The notes: generated by a model not told the origin, from the sequence alone. A stretch of 64,000 nucleotides of DNA from Vibrio xiamenensis (GCF_900100015.1 NZ_FNDD01000009.1:97579-161578); one strand, 5' to 3'; positions 1-9,806 are shown, numbered from the stretch's first letter. Numbers and translations are program-made.

Positions 1-570
1 TAACGCATCCAAAGCGCCTAGCGGCTCATCCAACAACAAAATACTCGGATCGTTGGTCAGCGCGCGGGCGATGCCCACTCGCTGCTGCATGCCACCGGAA
101 AGCTGGTACACCTTGTGTTGATGAAACTCTTCAAGCCCGACCAATTTAAGATATTTGGCCGCACGTTCGATTCGTTCGGCTTTTTTTATCCCCTGCAGCT
201 TGAGCCCAAACGCTGTGTTATCAATCACGTTTAGCCAAGGAAACAGTGCGTTTTTTTGAAAGACCACGCCGCGTTCGGCTCCTGGCCCCATGATTTGGTC
301 ACCAATGTCGCGCCCCATGACCACACGAGGCATGCCTTCAACACCGGGTTTGCCGAGCGTTAGGTAGCCGGAAGTGGGCTGGATAAATCCAGCCATCAAG
401 TTAAGTAAAGTGGTTTTGCCACAACCGGAAGCGCCAAGCGCTACCACTAATTCGCCTTGTTGAATTTCTAAGTTTACTCCCGACAGAGCCGTGACTGGAG
501 CACCGCCCTGCCGACCCGGATAGACGACTGAAACATCATGGATGTTGAGAACTTTTTGTTGAGACATCAT
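1..570 (-). CDS. tauB: Taurine ABC transporter ATP-binding protein, partial (3' end outside window)
   Basis: ATP-hydrolysing subunit of a taurine (sulfonate) importer on the inner face of the cytoplasmic membrane. The 190 visible codons carry a Walker A motif GASGCGKTT, the signature LSGGMQQR and Walker [12 protein letters not shown], in normal order and spacing for the TauB/SsuB group. Two adjacent ATG codons occur at 570 and 567. The gene follows tauA by 20 bp on the same strand, so the two are cotranscribed; the permease tauC is expected just beyond the left edge. The last third of the protein is cut by the window. Family assignment is firm; taurine specificity is inferred from tauA and the neighbouring aminotransferase and regulator. 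Confidence 0.93.
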   Translation of the reverse strand, partial: MMSQQKVLNIHDVSVVYPGRQGGAPVTALSGVNLEIQQGELVVALGASGCGKTTLLNLMAGFIQPTSGYLTLGKPGVEGMPRVVMGRDIGDQIMGPGAERGVVFQKNALFPWLNVIDNTAFGLKLQGIKKAERIERAAKYLKLVGLEEFHQHKVYQLSGGMQQRVGIARALTNDPSILLLDEPLGALDAL

Positions 571-590
571 CAATCCCTCATCGTGGTTGA

Positions 591-1676
591 TTAAAGCTCG
601 GCTTTGGCTTTCTCGGCATACGTCGGATTGACGAATACGCTGTAGTCAGGTTTGAGCGCGGAGATTTTCTTCTCTTTGAGCAAAAATTCTGAGGTGGCTT
701 TGAGCGCTTTCACTGCGCCGCCTTTCTCACCACATCCTAGCCACTGGCAGGAAAGCTGAGTATCGACATCCAAAAACTCATACAAACTCATGGCCTCTAC
801 AACATCATCAGGCTGACTACCCGACAATTTCGCCACCGAAACGGCAATGGGATTGTTGGCATTAAAGGATTCTTTCGCTTGCTGATATTCACGATCCGCT
901 TTCGCGATTTGGCTAAGTAACTGGGCGACAAATTCGCTGTTTTGACGGGCAAACTCAGTGTTGGCAATCAGACCATCAAAGGTGGGTTTGCCCCAACTGC
1001 TGAGCAGTTTCGACGAGAGCAACACTTTGCCCGTCTGTTTGATTTTGCCAAGGGCAGGATCCCAAATGTAGGCACCATCAATATCACCGCGCTGCCAAGC
1101 TGCCATGATCGCATTCGGCTGCATATTGATGAGTTTGACGTCTTTCTCGGTAAGGCCAAATTGCTCCAACGCGAATAGCATGTGAAAGTGGGTTGTTGAA
1201 ACAAACGGTACGCCGATTTTCTTTCCTTTTAGGTCAGCCGGTGATGAGATGCCACTGTCGTTACGTACCACTAGAGCTTCGGCATCGGCGATATTTTCCA
1301 TCACCCAAATCAACTGCATATCGACGCCATTGCTGGCGGCGCTGGCAATAGGACTCGACCCCGCCACGGTTAAGTCTACGGCCCCAGCCGCCATCGCGGT
1401 GATGGCTTTCGCACCTGAATCGAACTTACGCCATTTCACTGTATAGCCGGTATTTTTTTCCACCAGCTGTTTATCAATCACATACTTCATCGGGTTGTAC
1501 ATGCCTTGATAACCGATCGTCACCTCTTTCGCAGCCCAACTGAGCGAAGACACGCCAAGTAGCGCTATCAAACTCAGCGACTTTAGCCAAAGATTCGATG
1601 GCGGCAGCGCTAACAATTTCAGGCTCCCCACGACTTTCCCTGCAATGGATTTTAAATTTGAAAATTTCATCGTCAC
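591..1676 (-). CDS. tauA: Taurine ABC transporter substrate-binding protein
   Basis: Periplasmic binding protein delivering taurine to TauBC. 361 residues with a type 2 solute-binding fold; the segments [18 protein letters not shown] and [10 protein letters not shown] are typical of TauA. The signal peptide is unusually long: a basic region of about 30 residues precedes the hydrophobic core, and cleavage is expected near SWA-AKEV (residue 48). No better internal Met exists, although M3 is also possible. First gene of the leftward tauAB operon. Its upstream region (1677-1857) holds direct repeats that are candidate operators for the MocR regulator at 3506. Confidence 0.92.
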   Translation of the reverse strand: MTMKFSNLKSIAGKVVGSLKLLALPPSNLWLKSLSLIALLGVSSLSWAAKEVTIGYQGMYNPMKYVIDKQLVEKNTGYTVKWRKFDSGAKAITAMAAGAVDLTVAGSSPIASAASNGVDMQLIWVMENIADAEALVVRNDSGISSPADLKGKKIGVPFVSTTHFHMLFALEQFGLTEKDVKLINMQPNAIMAAWQRGDIDGAYIWDPALGKIKQTGKVLLSSKLLSSWGKPTFDGLIANTEFARQNSEFVAQLLSQIAKADREYQQAKESFNANNPIAVSVAKLSGSQPDDVVEAMSLYEFLDVDTQLSCQWLGCGEKGGAVKALKATSEFLLKEKKISALKPDYSVFVNPTYAEKAKAEL

Positions 1677-1760
1677 ATCCTCTTTGTGTTGATTTCCACT
1701 GTTACCTTAATGGCGCTGTGTTTTCGCAGGTAGAGCCAAAAACAACATTTATTGGTCCAG

Positions 1761-1791
1761 TTTTGCACTCTGGTTGTGCACATTTGTGCAC
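1761..1791. promoter_or_regulatory. Candidate operator repeats upstream of tauA
   Basis: TTGTGCAC occurs twice one helical turn apart (1774-1781 and 1784-1791), with a weaker TTTTGCAC at 1761-1768. The 10-mer CACTCTGGTT (1766-1775) is also found, on the other strand, at 3358-3367 upstream of the aminotransferase. Just next to it, 1751-1760 reads CTGGACCAAT on the minus strand, close to the CTGGAC-type half sites I recall for TauR-like MocR regulators. The repeats are seen directly; the regulator link is inference. Confidence 0.4.
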
Positions 1792-1857
1792 TATTTAGGC
1801 GCTATTAGCGAATAACTCGCGCTCAGCTCGACTTGAACCGCTTTATTGAGTAGAACG

Positions 1858-1888
1858 AAAAACGCCCAAGTCAAAACCGACTTGGGCG
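1858..1888 (-). terminator. Rho-independent terminator of the aminotransferase gene
   Basis: Perfect 10-bp stem CGCCCAAGTC/GACTTGGGCG with a 6-nt loop, followed on the minus strand by TTTTTC. It lies 45 bp after the aminotransferase stop and separates that transcript from tauA. Confidence 0.85.
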
Positions 1889-1932
1889 CGCAAGTTAAAC
1901 AAAAAACTTCAGAAATTGGCACCAAGCAGCCC

Positions 1933-3300
1933 TTAATCGAGCGTACTTAACACCTCATCTAAAATAGCAATGATCTCATCTGCTTGGGCATAGCTCAGGG
2001 TCAATGGCGGACTAAAACATAGGGTGTTGTTAAGCTCGCCAAACGAGCGGTTGGTACGGCCAATCAACAGCCCTTTGGCCATACACTGGCTCGCAATCGC
2101 CATCGCGACGCTTTCGTCCACCGGCTGCTTGGTGGCTCTGTCACATACCAGTTCGAGCCCCAGAAATAGCCCTTCACCACGTACGTCGCCAATCACTGAG
2201 TGCTTATCGTAGAGACTATAAAAGCCCGCTTTGAGGTATTCGCCAACGGCAGCAGCGTTCTCAACCAAACCTTCTTGTTCGATAATCCGCATATTTTCCA
2301 GCGCGGCAGCAGGCCCTGCTGCGCAGCCACCAAACGTACTGATGTCGCGAAAGTAGCTAAATTTGTCTTGCGGGTCGGATTTAAACATCTCAAACACACG
2401 TTCGGTGGTGACGGTACACGAAATCGCCGCGTACGCTGACGCCACACCTTTGGCGAGGGTGACAATATCAGGTTCAATGCCGTAATGTTGATAACCAAAC
2501 CAACGCCCGGTGCGCCCAAGTCCACACACCACTTCATCAATGTGCAGCAAAATATCGTATTGGCGGCATAGGCGCTGAATTTCCTGAAGGTATCCTGCTG
2601 GCGGTGTGATAACGCCACCGCCGGCGGTAATCGGTTCAATCACTACGGCGCCGATGGTCTCAGGGCCTTCTTTGAGAATGACTTCTTCGAACAATTTCGC
2701 GGCACGTATGCCGTAATCGTCGACCTCGCCAAACTGACTGCGATATTCACAGCAGTGAGGAAATTCAACAAATCCGGGGGTAAATGGCCCGTATTGATAA
2801 CGACGCTGCTCTTGCCCTGTTGAACTTAAACAAGTGATGGTCGTGCCGTGATAATCCCGCTCGCGATACAAGATTTTATTTTTGTGACCGCCATATTTCT
2901 GCGCCGCGATCTGACGTACGATCTTATAGGCTTTTTCGTTGGCTTCTGAACCAGAATTAGAAAAGTAGACACGGCTCATTCCGGGCATTTTTGCCAGCAG
3001 TTTTTCTGCAAACTCCCCCATCACGGGCGTCCCTGCAGAACCGGCAAAATAATTAAGTTGACTTAATTGCTGATAAACAGCCTTAGCAATAGTTTCGCGG
3101 CCATAGCCGACATTGACACACCAAACGCCACCTGACGAAGCGTCTAGATAGCGCTTGCCATTGACATCCCAGACGTACTCTTTGTCACCCTTTACCATGA
3201 TCATCGGATCTTGGCTGTCAAATACCGAGTGTTGGCTAAGATGATGCCACACATGCTGTTTGTCTCGTGCCACGACTTGTTGTTTCGACTCTTGCTCCAT
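1933..3300 (-). CDS. Class III PLP aminotransferase, probably taurine aminotransferase
   Basis: Class III (omega) aminotransferase, 455 residues, probably moving the amino group of taurine to pyruvate or 2-oxoglutarate and yielding sulfoacetaldehyde. Visible features: the HIDEVVCGLGRTG segment with the cofactor Asp, and the Schiff-base lysine in TLAKGVASAY (K284). I start at 3300, not at the ATG seven codons upstream, because AAGGAGG sits 6 nt before this ATG and would lie inside the longer frame. It sits between the tau importer and a MocR regulator, which supports a taurine role; other omega-amino acids are possible since this family is hard to separate by sequence. It has its own terminator. 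Confidence 0.85.
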   Translation of the reverse strand: MEQESKQQVVARDKQHVWHHLSQHSVFDSQDPMIMVKGDKEYVWDVNGKRYLDASSGGVWCVNVGYGRETIAKAVYQQLSQLNYFAGSAGTPVMGEFAEKLLAKMPGMSRVYFSNSGSEANEKAYKIVRQIAAQKYGGHKNKILYRERDYHGTTITCLSSTGQEQRRYQYGPFTPGFVEFPHCCEYRSQFGEVDDYGIRAAKLFEEVILKEGPETIGAVVIEPITAGGGVITPPAGYLQEIQRLCRQYDILLHIDEVVCGLGRTGRWFGYQHYGIEPDIVTLAKGVASAYAAISCTVTTERVFEMFKSDPQDKFSYFRDISTFGGCAAGPAAALENMRIIEQEGLVENAAAVGEYLKAGFYSLYDKHSVIGDVRGEGLFLGLELVCDRATKQPVDESVAMAIASQCMAKGLLIGRTNRSFGELNNTLCFSPPLTLSYAQADEIIAILDEVLSTLD

Positions 3301-3357
3301 AACCGGCCTCCTTGGTTGCATGTGTTTACCATAATCAAGCCACTCGTCTGCGATTAG

Positions 3358-3367
3358 AACCAGAGTG
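3358..3367 (-). promoter_or_regulatory. Second copy of the CACTCTGGTT motif
   Basis: Minus-strand CACTCTGGTT, identical over 10 bases to 1766-1775 in the tauA upstream region. It lies 58 bp upstream of the aminotransferase start and in the intergenic region shared with the divergent MocR regulator, where an operator would be expected. Low confidence because the motif is short. Confidence 0.35.
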
Positions 3368-3505
3368 AATTATTTATGGTGACAGCCGCGACAGACAAAC
3401 AGCGAGTGAATACCAATGGCGAGAACACATTGATTGGCATGGGAAATGCTTATAGTTAATCAACAAATCATTAACAATTGAACCCATCGTGACAGGTAGA
3501 GATGA

Positions 3506-4996
3506 ATGAGAAATGAGCGACTGATCCACATTCAATTTTCACCAGAACGCAGCCTGCAAGAACAAATTAAAGAACATGTGCTGGAGAACATAAAGCAGGG
3601 TGTGTATGGCGATAAAGCGTTGCCATCGTGCCGAAAAATGGCAAGTATGCTGCGAGTATCACGCAATACTGTGGTGCTGGTGTATGAAAAATTAGTCGAC
3701 GAAGGATTTCTCTATTCTCATCAGCGCAGTGGCTATTTTGCTAACCATGCAGAACAAAGTGATGACCTACTGCAGAGCGCCAAGACATCCACGCTTGACC
3801 CCACCAACGCCGCAGGCGCACAAGCGCAATTTTGGGCGCAACGATTGGATAATCAGCTCAATCAACACCGTAATATTCAAAAGCCCGCCAACTGGAATCA
3901 CTACCCTTACCCGTTTATTTATGGTCAGCCCGATCACTCGCTGTTTCCGCTTACTCAATGGCGCGAATGTGGCAGATTGGCACAGCGCAGCACTGTGATT
4001 CATGACTGGATTTCAGACTCAATTGACGCAGACGATCCACAGCTGATAAAACAGTTGCAGGCCAATGTATTGCCCAAGCGAGGCATCAGTGCCCAGACCG
4101 ATGAAATTCTTATCACCATCGGCACTCAAAATTCTCTGTATTTACTGGCGAATCTGTTGGTGTCGGCAGAGACCACGATAGGGATTGAAGAGCCTGGCTA
4201 TCCGGATGTGCGCAATATCTTTGCACATCATCAAGCCCGTATTAGCCCGCTTCCTCTTGATGTACAGGGCATTGCGCTTAGCAAGCAACTGGCGCAGTGC
4301 GACTATGTCTACACCACTCCCAGCCATCAAGTCCCGACCAACATCACCATGTCGCTGCCTCGCCGCGAAGCTCTGCTAAAGGCAGCAGAACAGCACGATT
4401 TTGTGATCATTGAAGACGATTATGAAAGCGAGGTGAATGTAGTGTCTCTGCCCTCACCCTCGCTCAAAAGCTTAGATACACAAGGGCGAGTGATCTACGT
4501 GGGCAGTTTATCGAAATCCTTATCTCCTGGGCTAAGGCTTGGTTATATGGTGGCGGACAAACATTTGATCGCCGCGGCGCGCAAACTTAGACGCTTGATG
4601 TATCGCCACCCACCGACCAATAATCAACGTACCAGCGCACTGTTTATCTCACTGGGCTATTACGATAGCTACTTACGTAAACTGCGCGCCAGTTACATTG
4701 AAAAATGGACCGAAATGCGCCAAGCGATCGACCGGTTTATGCCGCAAACCGTAACCCATCAAACCGTTGGAGGCAGTTCATTCTGGCTCAAATTACCAAG
4801 CTCAATTAGCGCCCAAACGTTTGCTGAGGAAGCAGAAAAAATTGGCGTTTTGGTTGAGCCCGGTGATGTGCACTTTTACCACCAAAGCCCAGACAGCCAA
4901 CATTATGTGCGCTTAGCTTATTCCGCCATTAGCCGCGAAAAAATTGCTCCCGGCATCGAAAAATTGGCCATGCTGCTCAATACGTTGAGCGCTTAG
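3506..4996 (+). CDS. MocR/GntR-family transcriptional regulator with aminotransferase domain (TauR-like)
   Basis: 496-residue MocR-type regulator: a GntR winged helix at about residues 10-78 (SCRKMASMLRVSRNTVVLVY) followed by a fold-type I aminotransferase domain that senses a PLP-linked ligand. The PLP lysine is present in YVGSLSKSLSPGLRLGY (K337), so cofactor binding is likely retained. It is divergent from the aminotransferase at 1933-3300 and close to tauAB, as in known TauR loci. PdxR and GabR are alternative family members; the context favours taurine control. Confidence 0.85.
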   Translation: MRNERLIHIQFSPERSLQEQIKEHVLENIKQGVYGDKALPSCRKMASMLRVSRNTVVLVYEKLVDEGFLYSHQRSGYFANHAEQSDDLLQSAKTSTLDPTNAAGAQAQFWAQRLDNQLNQHRNIQKPANWNHYPYPFIYGQPDHSLFPLTQWRECGRLAQRSTVIHDWISDSIDADDPQLIKQLQANVLPKRGISAQTDEILITIGTQNSLYLLANLLVSAETTIGIEEPGYPDVRNIFAHHQARISPLPLDVQGIALSKQLAQCDYVYTTPSHQVPTNITMSLPRREALLKAAEQHDFVIIEDDYESEVNVVSLPSPSLKSLDTQGRVIYVGSLSKSLSPGLRLGYMVADKHLIAAARKLRRLMYRHPPTNNQRTSALFISLGYYDSYLRKLRASYIEKWTEMRQAIDRFMPQTVTHQTVGGSSFWLKLPSSISAQTFAEEAEKIGVLVEPGDVHFYHQSPDSQHYVRLAYSAISREKIAPGIEKLAMLLNTLSA

Positions 4997-5049
4997 TCAG
5001 CACTGAGTTTGCCGTTTCCCATCGTCCTCTGAGCAAAGCTCTTCGGCAG

Positions 5050-5811
5050 TTAGTCTTGCTTACGCACCACTTTAAAGTTATCCCAAGCTTGGCGAGTGGG
5101 CATCACTTCAAGGCTATTAATGTTGACGTGCGACGGCAGATGAGAGATCCAGTAAATGATCTCTGCGATATCTTCCGATTGCAGCGCTTCTGCGCCTTGA
5201 TAAATTTGCTGATATTTATCTTTATCACCGTCAAAGCGCACCAAACTAAACTCGCTTTCGGCCATCCCCGGTTCAAGGCTGGTGATTCGCACGCCAGTAC
5301 CGGCAAAATCGCAACGTAAGTTTCGTGAAAACTGCGCCACAAATGCTTTGCTTGCGCCATACACATGCGCTCCCGGATACGCCCAATTTGATGCCACACT
5401 GGCCAAATTAATGATGGTCGCACTTGGCTGAGCGACTAAAATCGGTAGCAGCGCATGGGTTACATTAACCAGCCCAGTGACGTTAGTATCAATCATGGTG
5501 TGCCAATCTTGCAGCTTAGCCTCCAGCGCTGGCGACGCGCCTAGCGCAAGACCAGCATTGTTGACCAACACTTGGACATCGCGAAACGCTTCGGGAATCG
5601 CTTTCACAAAGGCTTGAACCGCATCGGCATCGCGTACATCAAGCGGATAAACAAACACCTCGCACTGATCTTTTAACTCAGCCGCAATATCATCAAGACG
5701 CTCTTGACGGCGACCAGTTAAAATCAGTGGATAGCCGTTCTGAGCGTATTTACGCGCCGTTGCTAAGCCAAAACCCGATGTTGCGCCTGTAATCAATACA
5801 CTTCCTGTCAT
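5050..5811 (-). CDS. SDR-family NAD(P)-dependent oxidoreductase (YdfG-like)
   Basis: Short-chain dehydrogenase of 253 residues, nearest in pattern to YdfG, a 3-hydroxy acid/serine dehydrogenase. Visible: nucleotide motif TGATSGFG (8-15), RR after strand 2 (NADP preference), NNAG (84-87) and catalytic S138, Y151, K155 (YGASK). GAGG lies 7 nt before the ATG. It is convergent with the MocR gene. Substrate cannot be told from sequence. Confidence 0.85.
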   Translation of the reverse strand: MTGSVLITGATSGFGLATARKYAQNGYPLILTGRRQERLDDIAAELKDQCEVFVYPLDVRDADAVQAFVKAIPEAFRDVQVLVNNAGLALGASPALEAKLQDWHTMIDTNVTGLVNVTHALLPILVAQPSATIINLASVASNWAYPGAHVYGASKAFVAQFSRNLRCDFAGTGVRITSLEPGMAESEFSLVRFDGDKDKYQQIYQGAEALQSEDIAEIIYWISHLPSHVNINSLEVMPTRQAWDNFKVVRKQD

Positions 5812-6018
5812 CTCAATGCCTCATTCAATCAATTGGGATTTATTCCCCACTATAGAGAAATCAACTCGATACAACTAGGACCAAAAGGCGGCGTTTATTG
5901 GCACAAACTTTTTAGTATAAAGAACACCGGTTTCGCACGATATGAATTGAGGGTGATATAAATTGAGGATGATACGGTTGTTAACGGATGAATGTGGTTG
6001 GAACTGGTAGCCAGCACT

Positions 6019-6879
6019 CTAACGGCTCACTGCATCGGGATCACTGGCCAAATTCAGCGCCTTGAGCGGCTGATGAAAAGCGGTGAGTTGCGCGCCAAGC
6101 TGGGTTTTACTTAAAGGGGTAGAAAAGGCGTTAAGCGCTTTATCGAGTTTGGCCACGTGGCGCTTTGCAAAGCGTAAAGCACCGTGCTGCGCAGTCAGCA
6201 CTTGCATTGCTGCCAGCGTCTGTTTGGCGTCGTCAAGCAGTCGGCTCGCCAATGGTTGGTCTAAGCGTTCGACCGTGCCGTGTAGCACGCCTTCCAGATA
6301 CACGCGATACAGCGTAAGTTGTTCGGTGAGTAAGAACAGCGTCGCTTGCGCGCCTTGATAAGGACTGGCGACACTCAGGTGATCACCAATGTTATTCGAC
6401 AACTTGATTTCCAATCCTTGGCTTGCCAAGGTGTCTTTAAAATAGGTCAACATCCCTTGGCTAGGAATCGCATCTTGAACGGCAAAAATACGTTTTAGGT
6501 GATAGTCACTGGAGAGTAATTGAACATGCAGCGGCGCACGGCTGTCCGAATTCACCCGCGGATCTTGTTTCAGTAACTTAGCGGCAAAATAAAAGTTTTC
6601 CACGCTGGTGGTCGAGTTGTCTTCCAATAACCAACTGGGTAGAGCGTCAGCTGGCAAGGCGTTGTGCGCCACGCATTCCGCAAAATAATCGGCCATCGCT
6701 TGCGCTTCAGAGCGGTGCTGACCGTCGGTAAGTCCACCACAAAACATCACCAAAGGCGCCGTTCCGACGCCGTGGGATAACGTTTCGATAAGCTTATCGA
6801 CCCGCAGCCGCCCTTCTGGCGTCAATTGATTATCAATCAGACGCTTGCCTAAAACCATGATTAAGCTGTTTATTGCCAC
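6019..6879 (-). CDS. YdcF/DUF218-family protein
   Basis: 286 residues with the DUF218 pattern: an early strand IMVLGKRL, FCGGLTDGQHRSEAQAM and LLEDNSTTSVENFYFAAKLL, then LLSSDYHLKR. E. coli YdcF binds S-adenosylmethionine, while ElyC and SanA relatives act in the envelope; this one has no signal peptide and is probably cytoplasmic. The start is a GTG at 6879, chosen because the first in-frame ATG (6858) would cut into the first core strand. Monocistronic, divergent from sdaA. Biochemical role unknown. Confidence 0.75.
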   Translation of the reverse strand: MAINSLIMVLGKRLIDNQLTPEGRLRVDKLIETLSHGVGTAPLVMFCGGLTDGQHRSEAQAMADYFAECVAHNALPADALPSWLLEDNSTTSVENFYFAAKLLKQDPRVNSDSRAPLHVQLLSSDYHLKRIFAVQDAIPSQGMLTYFKDTLASQGLEIKLSNNIGDHLSVASPYQGAQATLFLLTEQLTLYRVYLEGVLHGTVERLDQPLASRLLDDAKQTLAAMQVLTAQHGALRFAKRHVAKLDKALNAFSTPLSKTQLGAQLTAFHQPLKALNLASDPDAVSR

Positions 6880-6970
6880 CTAAGCACATCTCACTATTTA
6901 TTCACACCAACGAGTGGTAGGACTGTACAACACTATTCTAAATGTATACTCTGCGCCAGCAGAAGCTACT

Positions 6971-6997
6971 GACTTGTCATTCAATTTTAGACAAGTC
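6971..6997. promoter_or_regulatory. Perfect inverted repeat upstream of sdaA
   Basis: GACTTGTC and GACAAGTC are separated by 11 AT-rich bases, 74 bp before the sdaA start. The form suits a dimeric regulator or the 5' end of a leader hairpin. The regulator is not known. Confidence 0.4.
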
Positions 6998-7070
6998 AAC
7001 ATTACACTATAGTTAACCGAAAAGAACACCACAAAAAGAGCCTGATCATTGGCCATGTGAGGAAGTTGTT

Positions 7071-8441
7071 ATGTTGTCAATTTTTGACATTTTTAAAATT
7101 GGGGTCGGCCCTTCTAGCTCTCATACAAACGGTCCGATGATTGCCGGCTATCAATTTACCCAAAAACTTGGGAATACCCTTCCACAAGTGGCTCGTGTAC
7201 AAGTGGATCTTTACGGTTCTCTGTCGCTGACTGGCCGTGGCCACCACACTGACCGCGCGGTCATTTTGGGCTTACTCGGTAATCGCCCAGACACGATTAA
7301 AATGAGCAGTGCCAAAAGTGCTCTGGCTCATACCATGGAACAAGGTGAGCTAAGCCTTGCAGGCGAGCACCAAATCGCTTTTAACTACCAAACCGACATC
7401 TGTTTCCATAATGATAATTTGCCGCTGCACGAAAATGGCATGACCATCAGTGCGTTTGACCAACACGGCCATCAATTCGACTTTGAAACCTATTACTCAA
7501 TCGGTGGCGGCTTTATCGCAACTGCAGATGAACTGGAAAATGGCGTCAGTGAAGAGACCACACCTGTGCCGTATCCGTTTAAATCCGCGGATGAAATGCT
7601 TGCGCTGGCCGAGAAAAACGGCTTAAGCCTTGGCGGCATGATCTTGCAAAACGAGCAAGCGTTTCGCGAACTTGACGATATAGACGAACGCGCCGAGCAG
7701 ATTTGGAAAGTGATGTCATTGTGCATGCAGCGCGGTTTCGATACCGAAGGCATTCTTGAAGGCGGCTTACAAGTGACTCGCCGTGCGCCAAACTTACTCA
7801 AAAAGCTTGAAGCGAACGCAGCGATTGAAAATGATCCAATGGAAATTATGGATTGGATTAACCTGTTTGCCTTTGCGGTTAGTGAAGAAAATGCCGCCGG
7901 CGGTCAAGTGGTTACCTCACCAACTAACGGCGCTGCAGGCGTTATTCCTGCGGTATTGATGTATTACCATAAGTTCATTCGTCCGCTCGACACCAAACAG
8001 CTCAAAGACTTTTTAAGTGTGTCTGGCGCGATTGGTATTCTCTACAAAACTAACGCCTCGATCTCTGGTGCCGAAGTGGGTTGTCAGGGCGAAGTCGGTG
8101 TTTCATCGTCGATGGCAGCGGCAGGGCTTACCGCACTTCGTGGTGGTAGTAATGAACAAATCTGCATTGCGGCGGAAATCGCCATGGAACACTCTTTGGG
8201 CATGACCTGTGACCCGATTGGCGGCTTAGTTCAAGTGCCTTGTATTGAACGTAACGCTATGGGGGCAATGAAAGCGATCAACGCCTCACGTATGGCCCTC
8301 AAACGCAATAGTAAGTGCTTAATCTCGCTCGATAAAGTCATTGAGACCATGTACCAAACCGGTAAGGACATGAACAAGAAATATCGCGAAACCTCACTCG
8401 GTGGTTTGGCAATGATTCATTTGGCGCCGCCATGTGAATAA
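7071..8441 (+). CDS. sdaA: L-serine ammonia-lyase (iron-sulfur dependent)
   Basis: Deaminates L-serine to pyruvate and ammonia in the cytoplasm with a [4Fe-4S] cluster. 456 residues, the usual length of the single-chain form. The N-terminal beta domain opens with FDIFKIGVGPSSSHTNGPM; the alpha domain carries the cluster cysteines in GCQGEVG, TCDPIGG and VPCIERN. GAGGAAG lies upstream of the ATG. Single gene followed by a hairpin at 8455-8477. Confidence 0.97.
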   Translation: MLSIFDIFKIGVGPSSSHTNGPMIAGYQFTQKLGNTLPQVARVQVDLYGSLSLTGRGHHTDRAVILGLLGNRPDTIKMSSAKSALAHTMEQGELSLAGEHQIAFNYQTDICFHNDNLPLHENGMTISAFDQHGHQFDFETYYSIGGGFIATADELENGVSEETTPVPYPFKSADEMLALAEKNGLSLGGMILQNEQAFRELDDIDERAEQIWKVMSLCMQRGFDTEGILEGGLQVTRRAPNLLKKLEANAAIENDPMEIMDWINLFAFAVSEENAAGGQVVTSPTNGAAGVIPAVLMYYHKFIRPLDTKQLKDFLSVSGAIGILYKTNASISGAEVGCQGEVGVSSSMAAAGLTALRGGSNEQICIAAEIAMEHSLGMTCDPIGGLVQVPCIERNAMGAMKAINASRMALKRNSKCLISLDKVIETMYQTGKDMNKKYRETSLGGLAMIHLAPPCE

Positions 8442-8454
8442 GCCCTATCGCTAT

Positions 8455-8477
8455 CAGGCCGCTAAACGCGGCCTGAT
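8455..8477 (+). terminator. Hairpin after sdaA
   Basis: Perfect 9-bp stem TCAGGCCGC/GCGGCCTGA with loop TAAAC, 13 nt after the sdaA stop. The T tract is poor, so this may work in both directions or need help; the NUDIX gene converges on it. Confidence 0.6.
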
Positions 8478-8516
8478 TCATGACTATCGCAGGAAAATCC
8501 AGCGATGAAAGCCGCT

Positions 8517-9056
8517 TTACAGCACGCCTTTTAATTTCGCCATACCAAAAGCGGCAATGGTCAAAGAGTCTTTGATTTCCCCTTCAAGCAACATTCGTTC
8601 GAACTCTGCGAGCGGAAACGCACGCGTGATTAAGTCTTCCTCTTCGCTATCGAGATCGTTACCCACATGCGTCAGATCGCTTGCAAAAAACATATGACAG
8701 GTTTGATTGAGAAAGCCGTAAGCTAAGAACTGTGGCCCAAGATAGGTCATACATGCAGCCGCAAGGCCAGTCTCTTCACGTAACTCCCCTTTGGCCAATT
8801 CAATCGGATCAGCGTTTGGCGCAGATTCCCACGCACCTTGAGGAATTTCCCAGCAACGCTGTTTTACCGGGTAACGATATTGTTCGACAAGGTGGATCAT
8901 GCCGTTATCGACAGCAATAATCCCAACGCAATCGGGCTTTTCTACCACACCATAAATGCCTTTCGCGCCGCTCGCTCGTTCGATGTCATCTTCACGGACC
9001 GTCATCCATTTATTTTGATACACCACTTTGCTATCTAAGCATTTAATATCCGTCAT
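8517..9056 (-). CDS. NUDIX hydrolase (ADP-ribose pyrophosphatase-like)
   Basis: 179-residue NUDIX enzyme. The catalytic helix appears as AKGELREETGL, where a Gly replaces the usual Arg before the first Glu, while the metal-binding REE residues are kept. The preceding strand QYRYPVKQRCWEIPQG is typical of ADP-sugar pyrophosphatases such as NudF. Convergent with sdaA. The exact nucleotide substrate is not determined by sequence. Confidence 0.85.
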   Translation of the reverse strand: MTDIKCLDSKVVYQNKWMTVREDDIERASGAKGIYGVVEKPDCVGIIAVDNGMIHLVEQYRYPVKQRCWEIPQGAWESAPNADPIELAKGELREETGLAAACMTYLGPQFLAYGFLNQTCHMFFASDLTHVGNDLDSEEEDLITRAFPLAEFERMLLEGEIKDSLTIAAFGMAKLKGVL

Positions 9057-9144
9057 TTTCCCAACTCAGTTGCTAACACATTGAATTATCATAACGACTA
9101 AGCCACTTGGTGTTAAGAAAGCAGTGTGTCAGATTTAATAAAAT

Positions 9145-9744
9145 TCACTTAAGCAACGTGATGACATAACCAATAAAGCGATACATTTGCTCATTACCAT
9201 GTGGGGAAAGCGTCCAGCAATAGAGGGTGAAGTTGGCGAGCGCTGTAAACCAAAGTAGTACCTTGAACAGATCATCATGGTAGCGGTAATAAAGAAACCC
9301 TTGCGCCAATAGCGCGCCCGGCCAACCGCCAATTAAAGATAGAAAATAGAGGGAGAACAGAGGAATACGCCAACCACCATGCTGCTCGGCACTTTTATCA
9401 AAAGCGTAGATCGCATAAGTGATTGCGCTGACAAGAAAATAAAATACTGTGGCAATGAGCGAATATTCGAACAGATACACGCTGGCACACAGGACGCTAG
9501 CAAACCAGACCGCGATCGCGGAGGAAAAATTAAATGGCGTTGGCGTTTCGACATCGGTGGCTCGAATTGAGCCATACACATCCTTGGTAACGTGAAAACG
9601 TACGTATTCATCAACTTTCGGTGAATGCCCTTTACGCGACACATCGGCAAGTTGAAAAAAAATTCGTTTGGGCTGGCCGCTAACAGTAATAAAACCTTGG
9701 CCTTTTTCAGCATCCCATTCGCTGATTGTTCCTATCATATCCAT
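9145..9744 (-). CDS. Cold-shock domain and DUF1294 fusion membrane protein
   Basis: 199 residues in two parts. Residues 1-65 form a cold-shock fold (GTISEWDAEKGQGFI, FFQLADV), normally a single-strand nucleic acid binder. The rest has four hydrophobic segments with the DUF1294 motifs YAFDKSAEQ, WRIP and GGWPGALLAQ. The fusion is known in many bacteria but its function is not. AAGG lies 7 nt before the chosen ATG; a second ATG two codons on is possible. Confidence 0.85.
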   Translation of the reverse strand: MDMIGTISEWDAEKGQGFITVSGQPKRIFFQLADVSRKGHSPKVDEYVRFHVTKDVYGSIRATDVETPTPFNFSSAIAVWFASVLCASVYLFEYSLIATVFYFLVSAITYAIYAFDKSAEQHGGWRIPLFSLYFLSLIGGWPGALLAQGFLYYRYHDDLFKVLLWFTALANFTLYCWTLSPHGNEQMYRFIGYVITLLK

Positions 9745-9806
9745 GACCGAACCTTAGATTGACCACCTACATTTGCCACACAACGCGAGTACATCCCTGT
9801 GTACAC

